Source: Erythroxylum novogranatense (taxonomy: Eukaryota > Streptophyta > Magnoliopsida > Malpighiales > Erythroxylaceae). Taken from it: a stretch of DNA of 64,000 nt. Location of the stretch: the NCBI GenBank assembly GCA_029891385.1, contig CM057231.1:63037103-63101102 (forward strand), written 5' to 3'. The position numbers and the translations under genes are program-made. Every line of letters starts with the position of its first letter. Positions within the stretch are counted from its first letter, which is position 1. The notes beneath the pieces were generated by a model. It was not told the DNA's origin. It was given only the letters and a program-made list of their open reading frames with translations, and ran no database searches. This document shows, piece by piece, positions 31,850 to 43,436 of this stretch.

Positions 31850-34800
31850 TGTTGGCACCCGATCCAGAGACCGGATCCCAACCAGAAAATAAACCAAAGT
31901 TGCCGAAATCAAAACAGATTCAAATTGGAGAATTTGAATTCGAAGGCGAACGAATAACAAATTTTCGATCTACAACTAATCACATTGGGTCAAAAACGAA
32001 GGGAAACGGAAACGGAAACGAAATCTATGAAATCCAATCATATCAAAAACGAAAGAATCGAAAGTAAAATCGAATCGAAGGAGTGTAAACATAAACGATT
32101 CGAACGGACCAAACCAATTTTCTCGACATCCGTGACTCGTATGTTAGCAAGACGTGCGTTGGATACCTTAAGACTAAACCAAATTGAAACCGGTATAAAC
32201 TTTTCTTTTTCTTACTTATTAAGCAATTCAATCTTATACAAATCACATCGTTAACCAAAACTCAAATAATAAAATTCCTCATATTCATGCTATATCTCAT
32301 TCTTGTTAACAAAATCATAATCTCACTCTTATTTTTCTTTTATCATACAAAAATCTGGCAGCATAACAGCTGCACTACAACTAACTCATACCTGCAAAGT
32401 GTTCAAAACACACTTCTATAATACCCAAAAAATAATCAGAATCATCGGACACCCCGTCCGGAAGCTAAATCACACTATCCAGTATCCAAAATACATTCAT
32501 ACACATTCATACATACCCAAATCATTCCCATTTCTCAATTCAATATACATGTACATAATTCATTACACAACCGTAATTCACTTTCCATTCTATATACAAA
32601 TCCATAAATCAATTTCATCATAGTATACAAGCCATACACAATCGAACAAACGGTCTTGACAATCTTTCATTTGATCTCCCGCTCAAATACCTAGAGATGG
32701 GGATGAAAGGGGGGGTGAGCTTATAGCTCGTGGGTAACAGGTTTATAACAAAGAATAAGCAAAATCGTTGAAAAAAAAGTTCATTTGTTATACAAATATC
32801 ATAATAAGTTCATAAAACGCTTTACTCCCAAATTCTCAGTCAAATCCAAAATTCTGAGTTCAAACTCGTAGTTGAAAAGTATACTTTCATCGTGAAACAT
32901 GTTATCATAACAACACAACATGTTCATTCAGTCATCAATATAAAATGCTCAATTTATGCACATACTTGACAATTCATATATGCAATGCACAAACAAATGG
33001 CTCGAGGTTCCATGGAAACAAAAGGAGGCGAAGTTTACACACGAACAAAATGAGTCCATTAGACTCATATGCCTGGCGGGCAGCCGGAGAAGGCTCTTGT
33101 CGGCGTGCGTGATTTAACGAAATGATTCCACTCTACCAAACAAAAGAACATAATCATACTCTTTCGTGATCTTTTCTTTCTTTTTCGAATATACAAAATG
33201 CCATGAATTTCACAAGGCATGACATAAATGTCTCAATGATATGACATAAATGTTTCAATGCATTATCATCTTTATTTTGCAAATCATTCACAAGAAACAA
33301 AACAATATTTATGAAGTAATTGAAATCATTCTTGATTTGGGAGAACACTTTAGTGGCTCATTACTAAATTATAAACATGAAACCCACCTTGCGTTCCTTG
33401 CTTATAAACTTGTTTAGGTATGCCTCTCCTCTTGTTCCTCTTGCCTCACTTGGTTTCCTTAACCAAATAATCAAAATTCCAATCAATTTGGGGTAGAAAT
33501 CGGAAAATCAAACTTTAACCATTCAAACTACAACCAAAACTGAAACAAGAATTTCATGCTCAACTTCCATCCAAATTTGAAGATTCTTAGAGACTGATTC
33601 AGAACTTCATTTCTTCATCAAACTTGTATCCCTATGTCTCTAGTTTACAACGCAAAAAAATTACCTCATTTGGAAATCTACATCAAAAGTTATGCCCAAA
33701 ATACTAAAGCATGTCGCAGCAGAAAAATGGTCGTTCGTCGCGACGAGAAAATGGAGCGTCATGACAAGCTCATCTGCGATTCATGATGTGCGACGGCGAG
33801 AAAGCTCCAAAACTCATTTTTTCACTTTTCTCAACCATAATCCTCCCCTCTTTCAATTATAAACATATCTAAACATTAAAACACCTCCTAAACTTCATTC
33901 CTAACCTTAAAATCATTCATAACAACAACATGATCATCAACCCTAAAAGATTTCACCTATTTTTCCCATAAACCCTAAACCATCGTTTCCTACTCATTCT
34001 AAACCATATTAGGGTTTCATTCAACCCAAACAAGAGTAGAAGAGCTAACACACCTGATGAATGCTTCAAATCCTTCAGAAAACGTCAAAACCTAGCTTCC
34101 TCTTTTCTTCTTCTTCTCCTCTCTCCCTACGACTATCTTCTCCTTTTCTCTTCTTCTTTCTATTCTCTTTTCTTTTTTCCTCTTATAATTCATACTCTTA
34201 CGGGTGGGAAATGTCCATTTTCCCCTCCCACATAAGCCTTAATACTCTTAGACTTAAGTACCATGCCCAAATTACCCTTACATATTCTTATAACCTTAAT
34301 ACCTCAATTTCATAAATTCAAAATCTTCGGAACTGAATTAAATTTCGATTCCTTCAAATAATTGCAGTCCCATGCCTCTAACTTATTTAGAAACAGTAAT
34401 CAACTTGATTAGGTCTCTATCGATCAAGATATCATCATAATACTGAACCGTGCTCAAGAGATATCTAACTCACTTCGACTCAAACAATCTCTAAACAATC
34501 ATAATTTCCCATCATGAGGTAGGTAATTGTCTTAGGAATCCAACGCTTCAAAACTCAGATTAATTGGATGTCGTTCAGAAAATGTAAAGCAACAAAAAGA
34601 AAGAGGGCTAATCACCCTGACAGTAATGAAATTTCTGAAATTTCTATCTGTACATGCCAAGGTCCAAATTGGCATACTTATAACAATGAAAAGAATAGAA
34701 TATAATCAAAAATGTTCACGAGGAATTCAAAAGCAATAGCAACCTCTAATTAGGTCAGTTCGTCGATCGAAACTTCTGTCTAGAAATGTCTCATCCTATA

Positions 34801-35556
34801 CTTCATCCAAACTTATAACATTTCATATCTCCCAAATTTCATAACCAGAAATAACATATTCTACATCATTGACAAACTAGGATACTCTTCTATATCTTTC
34901 ATATATATCACTGAACTTAATTCAAAACATAGGTATCTATAATTTGCCTCAAATCACATTACACACCTAAGTGTACACTTACGAACAGTTTTACACATAC
35001 TTAACTTGTCTCAAAACATCGCATATACAATTCTACACTAAAAACATTTACAAAAACAAAGTCAAATGTCCGCAACTTTGATTTATCATAATTTCCACTC
35101 CCGATATCGAAACATATCATACTTTATGGCTACAAAAAGCTCTCAACAAAAGCTACAATTTTCCTTAAGATCATTTTCTCAAAATCTGCTTAATCAAAAG
35201 TCAACTCTTTCTACTCCAAAAAGTCAACCTTCTCAGTTCTTCAAATTCTCATTCTTTCACTATTTATTTATTTCATATTCGTCAACTCCATTTCAATCAA
35301 CTCATTCACTTTAACTTTTCTAAAAATTTTCATAATACAATCAAATTTACTCAAACCTCATATCAAACTCATTTCATGTACTAACCTCAAAATATCACCT
35401 TAATTTGTCCAAACTAGCATTGTTCACCCAAAACCTTAAACATAACCATTCAAATTCATAAATTTCTCTTCCTTTGCACATGACTAAGTCACCTCAATGT
35501 CCTTATTAAATGTCAAATTACAATTCACAAACCTGAGAAAAGTTCGGGGTCCAACA
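31850..35556 (-). mobile_element. Solo LTR S2 of a gypsy family related to B, 3707 bp
   Basis: Ends are TGTTGGCACCC...GGGTCCAACA with TAAAA on both sides (31845-31849, 35557-35561). Read on the minus strand, its middle aligns with the LTR of B. Shared parts are the gene-like ACCATCGTTTCC block near 33980, the AGAGACATAG block near 33620, and a short palindrome array. The outer parts diverge. There is no PBS or coding domain, so it is a solo LTR. Small ORFs inside (32399-32623, 34061-34315, 35066-35314) are chance. Confidence 0.85.
33712..33810. repeat. Short CpG palindrome array in S2
   Basis: TGTCGCAGCA at 33712, CGTCGCGACG at 33736 and CGTCATGACA at 33757, then more decayed TGCGAC/GCGACGG pieces to about 33810. 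Spacings are 24 and 21. Confidence 0.7.
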
Positions 35557-36540
35557 TAAAAGTTCTCATCCAGAAGAACTAGTTATCGGTGACACCTCAG
35601 AAGGAGTTAGGACAAGGTCCAGATTCAGAAGAGAAGCTAATGTAGCCTTTATCTCTGAAGTAGAGCCTAAGAAGGTTGAGGAAGCTCTTCAAGACGAAGC
35701 TTGGGTGTTAGCCATGCAAGAGGAGCTGAATCAATTTACTAGAAATAACGTCGTCCTTAGTCCCAAAACCTTTTAAAAATCCATTATTGGAACGGATGGG
35801 TTTTCAAGAATAAGTTAGACGAATCGGTAGGGTGAGTCGTAATAAGGCTAGATTAGTAGCACAAGGCTATAATCAGCAAGAAGGAATAGACTACAATGAA
35901 ATATATGCTCCGATGGCGAGACTTGAAGCTATAAGGATTTTGTTAGCATATGCGATCTGTCATGATATAAAGTTATTTAGGATGGATGTTAAGAGTGCAT
36001 TTACGAATGGTTTTATAGATGAAGAGGTGTATGTGAAACAACCACCGGCTTTGAAGATGTTAAAAACTAGACTATGTCTATAGACTTCACAAAGCCTTAT
36101 ACGGTTCAAGCAAGCTCCTAGAGCTTGGTATGATCGTTGAGTACCTTCCTAATAGAGAATGGTTTGATGAGGTCAAGTTGATAAGGCGCTCTTTAGAAAG
36201 AGTTTTCAGAATGATTTTATCTTAAATGCGGATCTCGTTGATGATATCATTTTGATGCTACTTCAAAAGAGTTGTGTTTAAAGTTTGATGACTTAATGAA
36301 GAAAGAATTTGAAATGAGTATGATGGGCGAGTTAAAGTTCTTTCTTGTGTTGCAAGTTAAGCGCATCAAGAGAAGATCTTCATTCATCAAAAAAGTATGT
36401 GAAAGAGTTGTTGAATAAGTTTGATATGAATAATGTGAAGCCTATGGCAACTCAGGTGCATCCTTCAAACCTTTTGTCGAAAGACGAACTTGGTAAGAAG
36501 GTGGATCAAACCCTATATAGAGGATGATCGGCTCTTTCTT
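35557..36540 (+). pseudogene. Reverse transcriptase of Copia D
   Basis: Copia RT copies genomic RNA in the particle. The open stretch 35832-36083 holds the KARLVAQGYNQQEGIDYNEIYAPMARLEAIR-type core and the FRMDVKSAFTNGFIDEEVYVKQPP block, with the first catalytic Asp. Usual family residues differ in places (NEI for DET, MAR for VAR). The YVDD motif is not open: at 36230-36255 the sequence reads a broken LVDDIILM-like stretch. Upstream, 35590-35830 holds the RTRSRFRREANVAFISEVEPK linker region. Confidence 0.8.
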
Positions 36541-37175
36541 GTATCTTGCAAGTAGACACGATATTACATTGGTGTATGCTTGTGTGCAAGATTTCAAGCC
36601 GATCTAGAGAGTCTCATTTATTCTTTGTTAAAAGAATTTTGAGATATCTATGGTACTACCGATCTTTGCTTAATGTTTGAGAAAGGTAAAGATTTCAGTT
36701 AATTGGATATTGCGATCACGGACTATGCCGGAGGCAGAATCGAAAGAAAAAGCACAAGTGGAGGATGTCATTTTCTCGGAGAAATCTAGTCTCCGGTCAA
36801 GCAAGAGACAAAGCTCAATTGCTCTATCAACCTCGAAGCGAATATATATCCGCCATGATTCTTTGCTCACGACAGCTGTGGATCAAGTATCAGCTTGAAG
36901 ACTATTCAGTTAAAGAGGAGGAGATTCCAATTTATTGCAACAACACTAGCACAATAAATCTATCAAAGAATCCAATTCAGCATTCCAGAGTGAAGCATAT
37001 AGAAGTCAGACATCATTTCCTGAGAGATTATGTTCAGAGGAAAGTGGTGCTTCTACAGTTTGTTGAAACAGAACTTCAGTGGGCAAACATCTTCACTAAA
37101 CCACTAAGTGAAGAACGGTTTCAGAAGATAAGACGCAATCTTAACATGGTGATGTTAAATGAGCAGTCAGGCTAA
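36541..37175 (+). pseudogene. RNase H of Copia D
   Basis: The ORF at 36765-37175 contains the C-terminal half of Copia RNase H: IPIYCNNTSTINLSKNPIQH, then KHIEVRHHFLRDYV, then IFTKPL. The domain removes RNA from the RNA-DNA hybrid. The N-terminal part (YxDADWAG-type motif) is frameshifted at about 36700-36765. The ORF ends SG-stop, the natural end of pol. Confidence 0.8.
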
Positions 37176-37439
37176 AGTAACGTGCAAACTAACGGCGTTA
37201 GTTACATTGAGTTACAACTGGTAACTTCTCTCACAAGAAAGATTTTTGGAGGGAAAAATCTTATAATCTCGAGGTTCTTAACGATTCTAGAAACCACCGG
37301 AACATAACCCTATATGTAGACTGAAGATGAAATTATAGCAGTCTTTTCATCATCTCCTGACGATTCATTTCTGCTTTACCAATTCTCTCAAAAACATTTC
37401 GCTCAAAAAGTTCTCCGGAAGATATTTTCACTCTATACA
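37176..37439 (+). other. Spacer between pol and the extra ORF of D
   Basis: 264 bp without coding signal, containing GTTAGTTACATTGAGTTACAACTGG. In element F the equivalent place carries six ~60-bp tandem repeats that are absent here. Confidence 0.6.
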
Positions 37440-38081
37440 ATGGAAGCAGCCATGGTTTATAGAAGACTTATGGACTTTGAGTCACTAAGAAGAGACGGCA
37501 TGGATGTAGAACCAGAAATCATAAGAGCTGGTTGGAAGAACTTCTTTCAGATACAAGAACCAGTCTATACGAATGAAGTATATGAGTTATGGAAGAATGC
37601 TCGTCTGATAGATAACACCATTGTATCCTCTGTAGAGAGAATATCTGTTCTTGTCACAAAGGATTTGATAAAGAAGGTGATTGACTGTCCATCAGTTGGT
37701 GAGAAATTGTCTACCAAGGCCGGATGGATGACCTCAGTCGGAATGAAAGAAGAAGATATCAAGAGGCAACTATATGGCACAAATAACTCAAGGGAGAGGA
37801 AGACATCAAATTTGATTCCGAAGGCTAGGGTACTTCACGCAATTTTGTTTAATTGCATTCTACCCAGAGTCGGTTCAAGACATTTAGTGACCACTCTGGA
37901 TGAACAATGTCTATTCCACCTACTGAATCGAAGCCCCATAGATTTACCCTTCTTAATCTTTCACTATATGGTTAAGGGGTTAAAGGAAACTACCAGTTAT
38001 CCTTATGGTATGATTTTGACGAGGATTTTTAAGGAATCCAGTATTCAAGGAAGTCAAGAACTGAGGGGGAGCGTGTATTGA
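37440..38081 (+). CDS. SIRE 'envelope-like' / plant-transposon-domain ORF of D
   Basis: A 213-aa open frame starts with ATG 264 bp after pol. It is related to the extra ORF of SIRE-type Copia elements, annotated in databases as envelope-like or 'putative plant transposon protein'. Typical pieces visible are AGWKNFFQ (about residues 31-38), ARVLHAILFNCILPRVGSRH (about 129-148), and the YGMILTRIF block (about 189-197). The protein's function is unknown. I see no signal peptide or clear transmembrane helix, so an envelope role is unsupported here. It is the best preserved ORF of the element and probably once continued in frame into 38082 onward, past the TGA at 38079-38081. Element F has a decayed copy at 57262-57900. 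Confidence 0.7.
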   Translation: MEAAMVYRRLMDFESLRRDGMDVEPEIIRAGWKNFFQIQEPVYTNEVYELWKNARLIDNTIVSSVERISVLVTKDLIKKVIDCPSVGEKLSTKAGWMTSVGMKEEDIKRQLYGTNNSRERKTSNLIPKARVLHAILFNCILPRVGSRHLVTTLDEQCLFHLLNRSPIDLPFLIFHYMVKGLKETTSYPYGMILTRIFKESSIQGSQELRGSVY

Positions 38082-39665
38082 AAAAGACTCCTGTCTCAAG
38101 TTCTCAGTCTCCAGTGAGTATCAAATCACCTACTGCTAAACTAAGGAGAGTGCTAGGTAGACCTCTCATGAAAATGACGAGTCCTCTTTTCAAAGAAAGC
38201 CAATCTCAGAGGACAAAACAAAGTGCGCCAAAGAGACAAGGAGAAAGTCTTTTGAACGAAGTTGTGAAGAAAGAAAACAGATCACCGAGAACTAGGACTC
38301 TGAGGCAACAGGAAGAAAAGATTGCCAGAGAACAGAGTCGAGAAGAAAATTCTAAATCTTGTGCACCCAGATCCACAAAATCCTTAGTCTCTATTCTGGA
38401 AGAAGATACGGCCAGAAAATCCAAAGAGACTGAGAGGAAAAGAAAAGCAACATCTGAGAAAAGAAAATCTCCAACGAAGAAATCAAGTAAAACTAAGCAA
38501 GCGAGAGAAAAGAATAAGAAGGTTAGTGAAAGAAGATCATTTCAAGCTGCCGAGGAAGTTAGTCAACGAAAGAAACTATCAATCTTGTTCAAGTAGAAGC
38601 GAAGTCGTGGCGGTTCTGATTCAGATACCCTATTGTTCAACAAGAAGAAGAACCAGCTAAAAAAGCACGATTAGAAACACTGTTGCTCAGCAGGAGGAGC
38701 GATAGATGAAAGCCAGTTCAGATGACTCTAATGAAACACATCAAGAAGCAACGATGTCAGATTAGGAGGATGATAAACCGTGTCTAATGGTATACAACTA
38801 CCACAAGTTTTTGAGGAAACAGAAGTTGAAGATCAAAATGGTGGAAGTAGTTACCAGACAGAAGACTGCTATTGCAATCGGTGTTCAACCAGTGAAGAAG
38901 ATAGTAGCTATGGTACAACCTATGGTGATTAATCATAACACATGGGAGTTACTCAAAGAAGATGAAAAGATCTTCTATGATACTTTGGGATTTGCTACTA
39001 CTATGTCATATCCTACAAACGTCCCTGCCATCCGTGTACTATTTTCCCAATCACTAAAAATACAGAGATAATGGTTGCACCAGATATACAGCCAAGATTC
39101 CTAAAAGATTTTACCAGGGGGAAATCAAAATTATATCTGAAGATGATGCTAGTGATGATCGTCGCAGATCAAATTGCGAAGAGGTGCGAAAAATTGATGA
39201 AGCATGCGCCGCACGAAGTCGATAAAGCGGTGCAGCCATACTAATAGTGAGGAAGACTATCCGATGGGGAAGAATAAGAACAGGAACATTCTTGAGTTCC
39301 TCGTTCAGACAATTCTTCGTATTAGCCCTTTGTCTAATACACTGTCTATTGAAGCACAAGCTCTACCCTACGAGGAAGGCGATTCTTGATCTTGCTGCTC
39401 CTTTTGATTTAGATCTTCCTGAAGCTGAAACGTTCATTCGTCCACCTACCTTTGAGATCAATGAAGACTACATCCCATCCTTTGATGCTTACACAACTTC
39501 AATTCCTTTCGCTCCTCCATCAGCAGAAGTTGATCAAGCTTCTTCGTTGGTTGATCCACCAGATGAAGTTAGCAGATTACGAGGTGAACTCAACGACATG
39601 AAGGAGACGGTGAATGATTTGAGAAAGATGATAGCAGAACTGCTGAAGATCCAGAATCGTTAATC
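38078..39665 (+). pseudogene. Lys/Ser-rich and coiled-coil tail of the extra ORF, element D
   Basis: Open stretches in changing frames follow the 213-aa ORF. 38078-38596 is very rich in Lys, Arg, Ser and Glu. 38787-39071 is mixed. 39247-39663 is acidic/proline-rich and ends in a heptad-like LRGELNDMKETVNDLRKMIAELL helix. The layout (globular domain, basic tail, terminal coiled coil) is collinear with F 57900-59600. I read it as one long decayed ORF. Function is unknown. Confidence 0.55.
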
Positions 39666-39856
39666 ATTTTTTATTATAACAAATAGGGGGAGAGCAGGAA
39701 AAGAAGATAATCAACAGAAAAGGAGAGGATGTTCAGACAAAGAAGGTGTGACCATAACAGACGAAGAAAGGAAGAAGATAAGTTTTTTCTACTTTGCAAA
39801 ATCTGTAAATTTACTTTGTTACATTTTCTTTTCTTGTATGTAATTTGTTATATTCA

Positions 39857-39867
39857 AAAGGGGAGAT
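39857..39867 (+). other. Polypurine tract of Copia D
   Basis: AAAAGGGGAGAT directly before the right LTR; the same tract precedes the right LTR of F. Confidence 0.8.
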
Positions 39868-41099
39868 TGTTAAGTCAAAATGACTTTACATAAAAATGAT
39901 TTTGATGTATAACAAACAAAGAGAGATCATATACAAGAAAAAAGGCACCTGTACATAAATGCAAATGAGCTTGACGCATAAATCTGAAAGCGACGCAGAC
40001 GCAAATGCAAAGCGACTTGACGCAAATGCAAAGCGAAGCGAGCGCAAATGCAAAGCAGAACCTGACGCATAAATGCAAAGCGACGCAGACAAATGCAAAT
40101 GCGACCTTGAGCGCGCAAATGCAAAAGCAGAACCTGATTTAAATGCAAAGCGGATGCGAACAAAAATACAAGCGAGCGCTTGACGCAAATGCAAAGCAAA
40201 GCAGAGCGCATAAATGCAAAAGCGAACCTGAGCGCAAATGCAAAGCAGACCGAGACGCAAATGCAAAGCGACGCAGACGCAAATGCAAAGCGACGCTTGA
40301 CGCAAATGCAAAGCAGACGCAGCGCAAATGCAAAGCGAACCTGACGCAAATGTAAAGCGACGCAGACGCAAATACAAAGCGACTTGAGCAGACGCAAAAG
40401 CAAATCAGACGCAAATGTAAGCGGATGCAGGCGTAGTAAAAGCAGAACAAGAAGTCGGTTTGAGTTAATTCTGAGAACACAACCGATTAACTGTTTCTTT
40501 AAATATTCAAGATTCAAGATTCAAGATTCAAGAATCAAGAAGCGATTAGAGGCGAAGGCTATAAATTCAAGTCGAAGTCGGCGAAAACTCACTGATCTTA
40601 CAAAAATTACACAAAGTGAAAAGCGATTAAGTGCAAACTAGTGAGTGCTATCTTCTTTGTAACAAAGTATTCAAATATTTTTACGAAAAGAAAAGGTGTC
40701 TGAATAACTGCGCAGAGGCTAAGTGTGAAAGAATCTTGGTTGTAGAGACTGAAGAGGCTCGTGAAAGAATACTTATAACGATTGAAGAGATAGTGAAATC
40801 TCGGAAGAAACTCGAGGATTGGGCGTAGCCACGGTTTGGGGTGAACTAGGATAAATCACGTGTCTACCACTCTTACTCTCTATCTCGTTTTAGTTTCAAA
40901 TTTTATCATTACTTCTTTGTTCATATATATAGTATTGAGAAGTTTGATCAATCGGAATAAATAAAAATTCTGTGTAAGATTTTATTCCTAACAAGTAATT
41001 CGAAAAGACTTATAAAGAGGGAATACACAATTCAACCCCCCCTTCTCGTGCATTCTATTATTGTTTTCTAAGTGTTGTATTAACGTGTGATTCACTTCA
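39868..41099 (+). repeat. 3' LTR of Copia D (1232 bp)
   Basis: It matches the 5' LTR at both ends. The minisatellite at 39950-40425 has extra and reordered units, many with GACTTGACGC or AACCTGAC in place of GACGCAGAC. A minus-strand ORF of 196 aa across it is an artefact. Confidence 0.9.
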
Positions 41100-41104
41100 G
41101 AAAT

Positions 41105-41413
41105 ATCTGGCAAAGCTGGATTGTGGTCGGAAAGAGGTAGAGTTTGATCTGGGTAATGGTGAGAAGGTGATTTTCAGAGGGGACAGAAAGACACCATCGC
41201 CAAGAATGATTTCAACTATGTTAGCTGAAAGAATGATGGGCCAGGGGTGTGAAGCCTTCTTGGCGCATGTTGTAGATTCCGATGTGAATGAAGGGAAGTT
41301 AGAGGATTTTCCAATTGTGAGGGAGTTTCCAGATGTATTCCCAGATGAATTGCCTGGTTTGCCGCCGGTGAGGGAAATCGAGTTTGCCATTGACTTGATT
41401 CCCGGAACTACGC
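41105..41413 (+). pseudogene. Protease-RT linker of gypsy B
   Basis: Coding of B resumes after the GAAAT duplication in the protease of B. FPDVFPDELPGLPPVREIEF (about 41326-41385) is the conserved entry to gypsy RT. It is cut by S3 after GGAACTACGC. Confidence 0.85.
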
Positions 41414-42432
41414 TGATCACGGCTCTGTCGATTCGATCTTACGATCGATCCTTATAAACCGGTCAAATATAATAAATTCCAAGATGACGGTATAGGTTGC
41501 AATCCTCGGGTCGTTTCACTTAATTGGAACCAAGTAAAAAAGGTCTAAACTAGCTTAAATGTCAAAAATTGCAATCAAGCTGATAAAACGGGGGTTTGGT
41601 ATTTTGGTCAAAACTGATAAAGTAATCAAAATTGGACAAAAATATAAAAGAATATTTTTGGAATTTTGAAAATAATGCAATTAACAAAAATCAGATAGAA
41701 ATCAATTTGATAAAATCCTCTTGAAAATGGTATGAGCTATCCTTTATCAAAAATGATTTTTAGGGATAAAATCCACTAAGTTTCGAAAGATCAACCCTAA
41801 AGGACTCTTTAGGTCCAAAGATTTAACTAATGAACTCCATCATTTAAATCCTTGTTAAAAAACTTAGTGTCAAAATGGACAAGTAAATGCAATCGGTCAA
41901 TTGGATAAAAACACGACAATCTTAATCAAACACAACTAGGCAGATGAAGATAGTAAATGCAATATCCAATGACATATATGAAACTTCATATATTAAGCAT
42001 CAAACATTCTACAAATGACTTTGTCCAAATCTCAACATAGTGTTCAGCACACGATTAAAATATAACAATGCTAATCTAGGTATACAGATGCAACCTCTAA
42101 CTTAGAGTCTACACAAGTATAACTAAACTTCAGACACTATGTGATTACTCCCCTTTGAAGCTTCTGTGAACTCAAGTCATTGCTACATCTTCAAGAGGAA
42201 ATGTGGCTTAGCTACCCATGGCTCTGGTCTGTCCCTCAACTACTGGAGATTGAGTGATACTCATGTTGGCAGAAGATACTGACGGTGGCGATTTTGATGG
42301 CGATACTTGACGATGATGAAAATGTGAAGATGATGGTGGAGTAAGGTTTCGTCTCTCTATTGCCTCCAGATTCAGTGTATGCGTATTCCCCAGTCTCTGC
42401 GTGTCCGAAGTCTCTTGACCTAAAAATAGCAA

Positions 42433-42445
42433 GGTTTTTATATGG
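42433..42445 (-). promoter_or_regulatory. TATA box of S3 LTR
   Basis: The minus strand reads CCATATAAAAACC. It lies downstream (in LTR direction) of the palindrome array by about 65 bp. In LTRs 1-4 of E the aligned position reads CTTTAAATCC. Confidence 0.6.
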
Positions 42446-42509
42446 TGGGTGCGGGCCGGGTCAGAGCAGTGAGACAAACTTTCCATTTAAGGTCGGATAT
42501 CTGCTCGTA

Positions 42510-42645
42510 CGTCGCAACGTATAAATGAAAATTAAATCACGGCGTGTAGAATTGCACGCTTGTCATGACGTATAAATTAATATTAAATCATGACGTGTAG
42601 ATTGAAGTGCTCGTCGCGACGTGTGGATTGATATACGTCGCGACG
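42510..42645. repeat. Phased CpG palindrome array in S3 (6 sites)
   Basis: Sites start at 42510, 42535, 42561, 42586, 42612 and 42636 (spacings 25, 26, 25, 26, 24). Two are intact CGTCGCGACG. Two have the central CGCG changed to CATG, the result expected when both CpGs deaminate on opposite strands. Confidence 0.8.
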
Positions 42646-42916
42646 TGCGGATTGACCTCATGACTGTTGACTTCCTGATGTGTTGACTCCTTTGTTCCTG
42701 CAATAAAAATAACAATTTGCAGTATCAATTGTCCTCATGAAAATTATAAAGAAAGTAGTATCAAATCATGAAAATTTACTGACAAATTGTGAATTAAAAG
42801 AGATCGGTATGAGGAACCAATTTAAGCACAAAAATCAACAATTAGGAGTCAACAAATGCATAAGTAGCTATGAAAATGCAGCCAATTTATAATGTAAACT
42901 TGGCTCAATCATGCGC

Positions 42917-43436
42917 CAATTTCTATACCGCCGTATAGGATGGCTCCAGCTGAGTTGAGGGAGCTGAAGGAACAGTTGGAGGAACTGTTAGAGAAGGGGT
43001 ATGTTAGACCGAGTTCATTTCCTTAGGGAGCACCGGTTCTGTTTGTCAAGAAGAAGGATGGATCATGGCGGATGTGTATTGACTATCGGAGACTCAACAA
43101 GGTAACAATTAAGAACAAGTATCCTTTGCCACGGATAGATGATCTGTTTGACTAGCTGCAGGGAGAAAGGGTTTTCTCCAAGATTAATCTTAGGTCAGGC
43201 TATCATCAGCTCAGAATCAAGGAGTCTGATGTAGGCAAGACAGCATTCAGGACTCGTTATGGACGTTATGAGTTTTTGGTTATGCCATTCGGCTTGACCA
43301 ATGCTCCAGCTGCTTTCATGGATCTTATGAATAGGGTCTTCAAGGAGTTTCTAGATCAGTTTGTCATAGTGTTTATAGATGACATTCTGGTGTATTCTAA
43401 GAGTGAAGAAGAGCATGAGAGCATCTCAGGATTGTA
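42917..43436 (+). pseudogene. Reverse transcriptase of gypsy B
   Basis: Fingers-palm of Ty3/gypsy RT. Motifs seen are [20 protein letters not shown] (about 43051-43110), [17 protein letters not shown] (43258-43308) and FIDDILVYS (43372-43398), so the catalytic Asp pair is present. In-frame TAG at 43024-43026 (expected Trp) and 43153-43155 (expected Gln) and a one-base deletion near 43420 inactivate it. The downstream open frame starts at 43437. Confidence 0.9.

Larger units (their letters stand above)
27639..41099 (+). mobile_element. SIRE-type Copia element D
   Basis: Two direct LTRs (27639-28817, 39868-41099) have TGTTAAGTC...CACTTCA ends and GAAAT on both sides (27634-27638, 41100-41104). 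The order is PBS, gag with C-terminal coiled coil, protease, integrase, RT, RNase H, then a long 'envelope-like' region before the polypurine tract. Integrase before RT is the Copia order, and the extra 3' ORF marks the SIRE/Maximus group. It is split between integrase and RT by solo LTR S2. It sits inside the protease of B and interrupts it. Confidence 0.9.
41414..42911 (-). mobile_element. Solo LTR S3 related to LARD E, 1498 bp
   Basis: Read on the minus strand it starts TGATTGAGCCAAG and ends GAGCCGTGATCA, matching the ends of the LTRs of array E. Flanks are TACGC (41409-41413) and TGCGC (42912-42916), a TSD with one mismatch. No PBS or interior is present. It keeps a clear TATA box and six phased palindromes. 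An ORF at 42208-42486 on the minus strand has no recognisable product. Confidence 0.85.

Noticed and set aside
37440..38081. Host gene candidate
   Set aside because: A collinear decayed copy is in element F in the same place after pol, so it belongs to the retrotransposon.
39886..40517. Minus-strand ORFs of up to 196 aa
   Set aside because: Same cause: the minisatellite in the right LTR of D.
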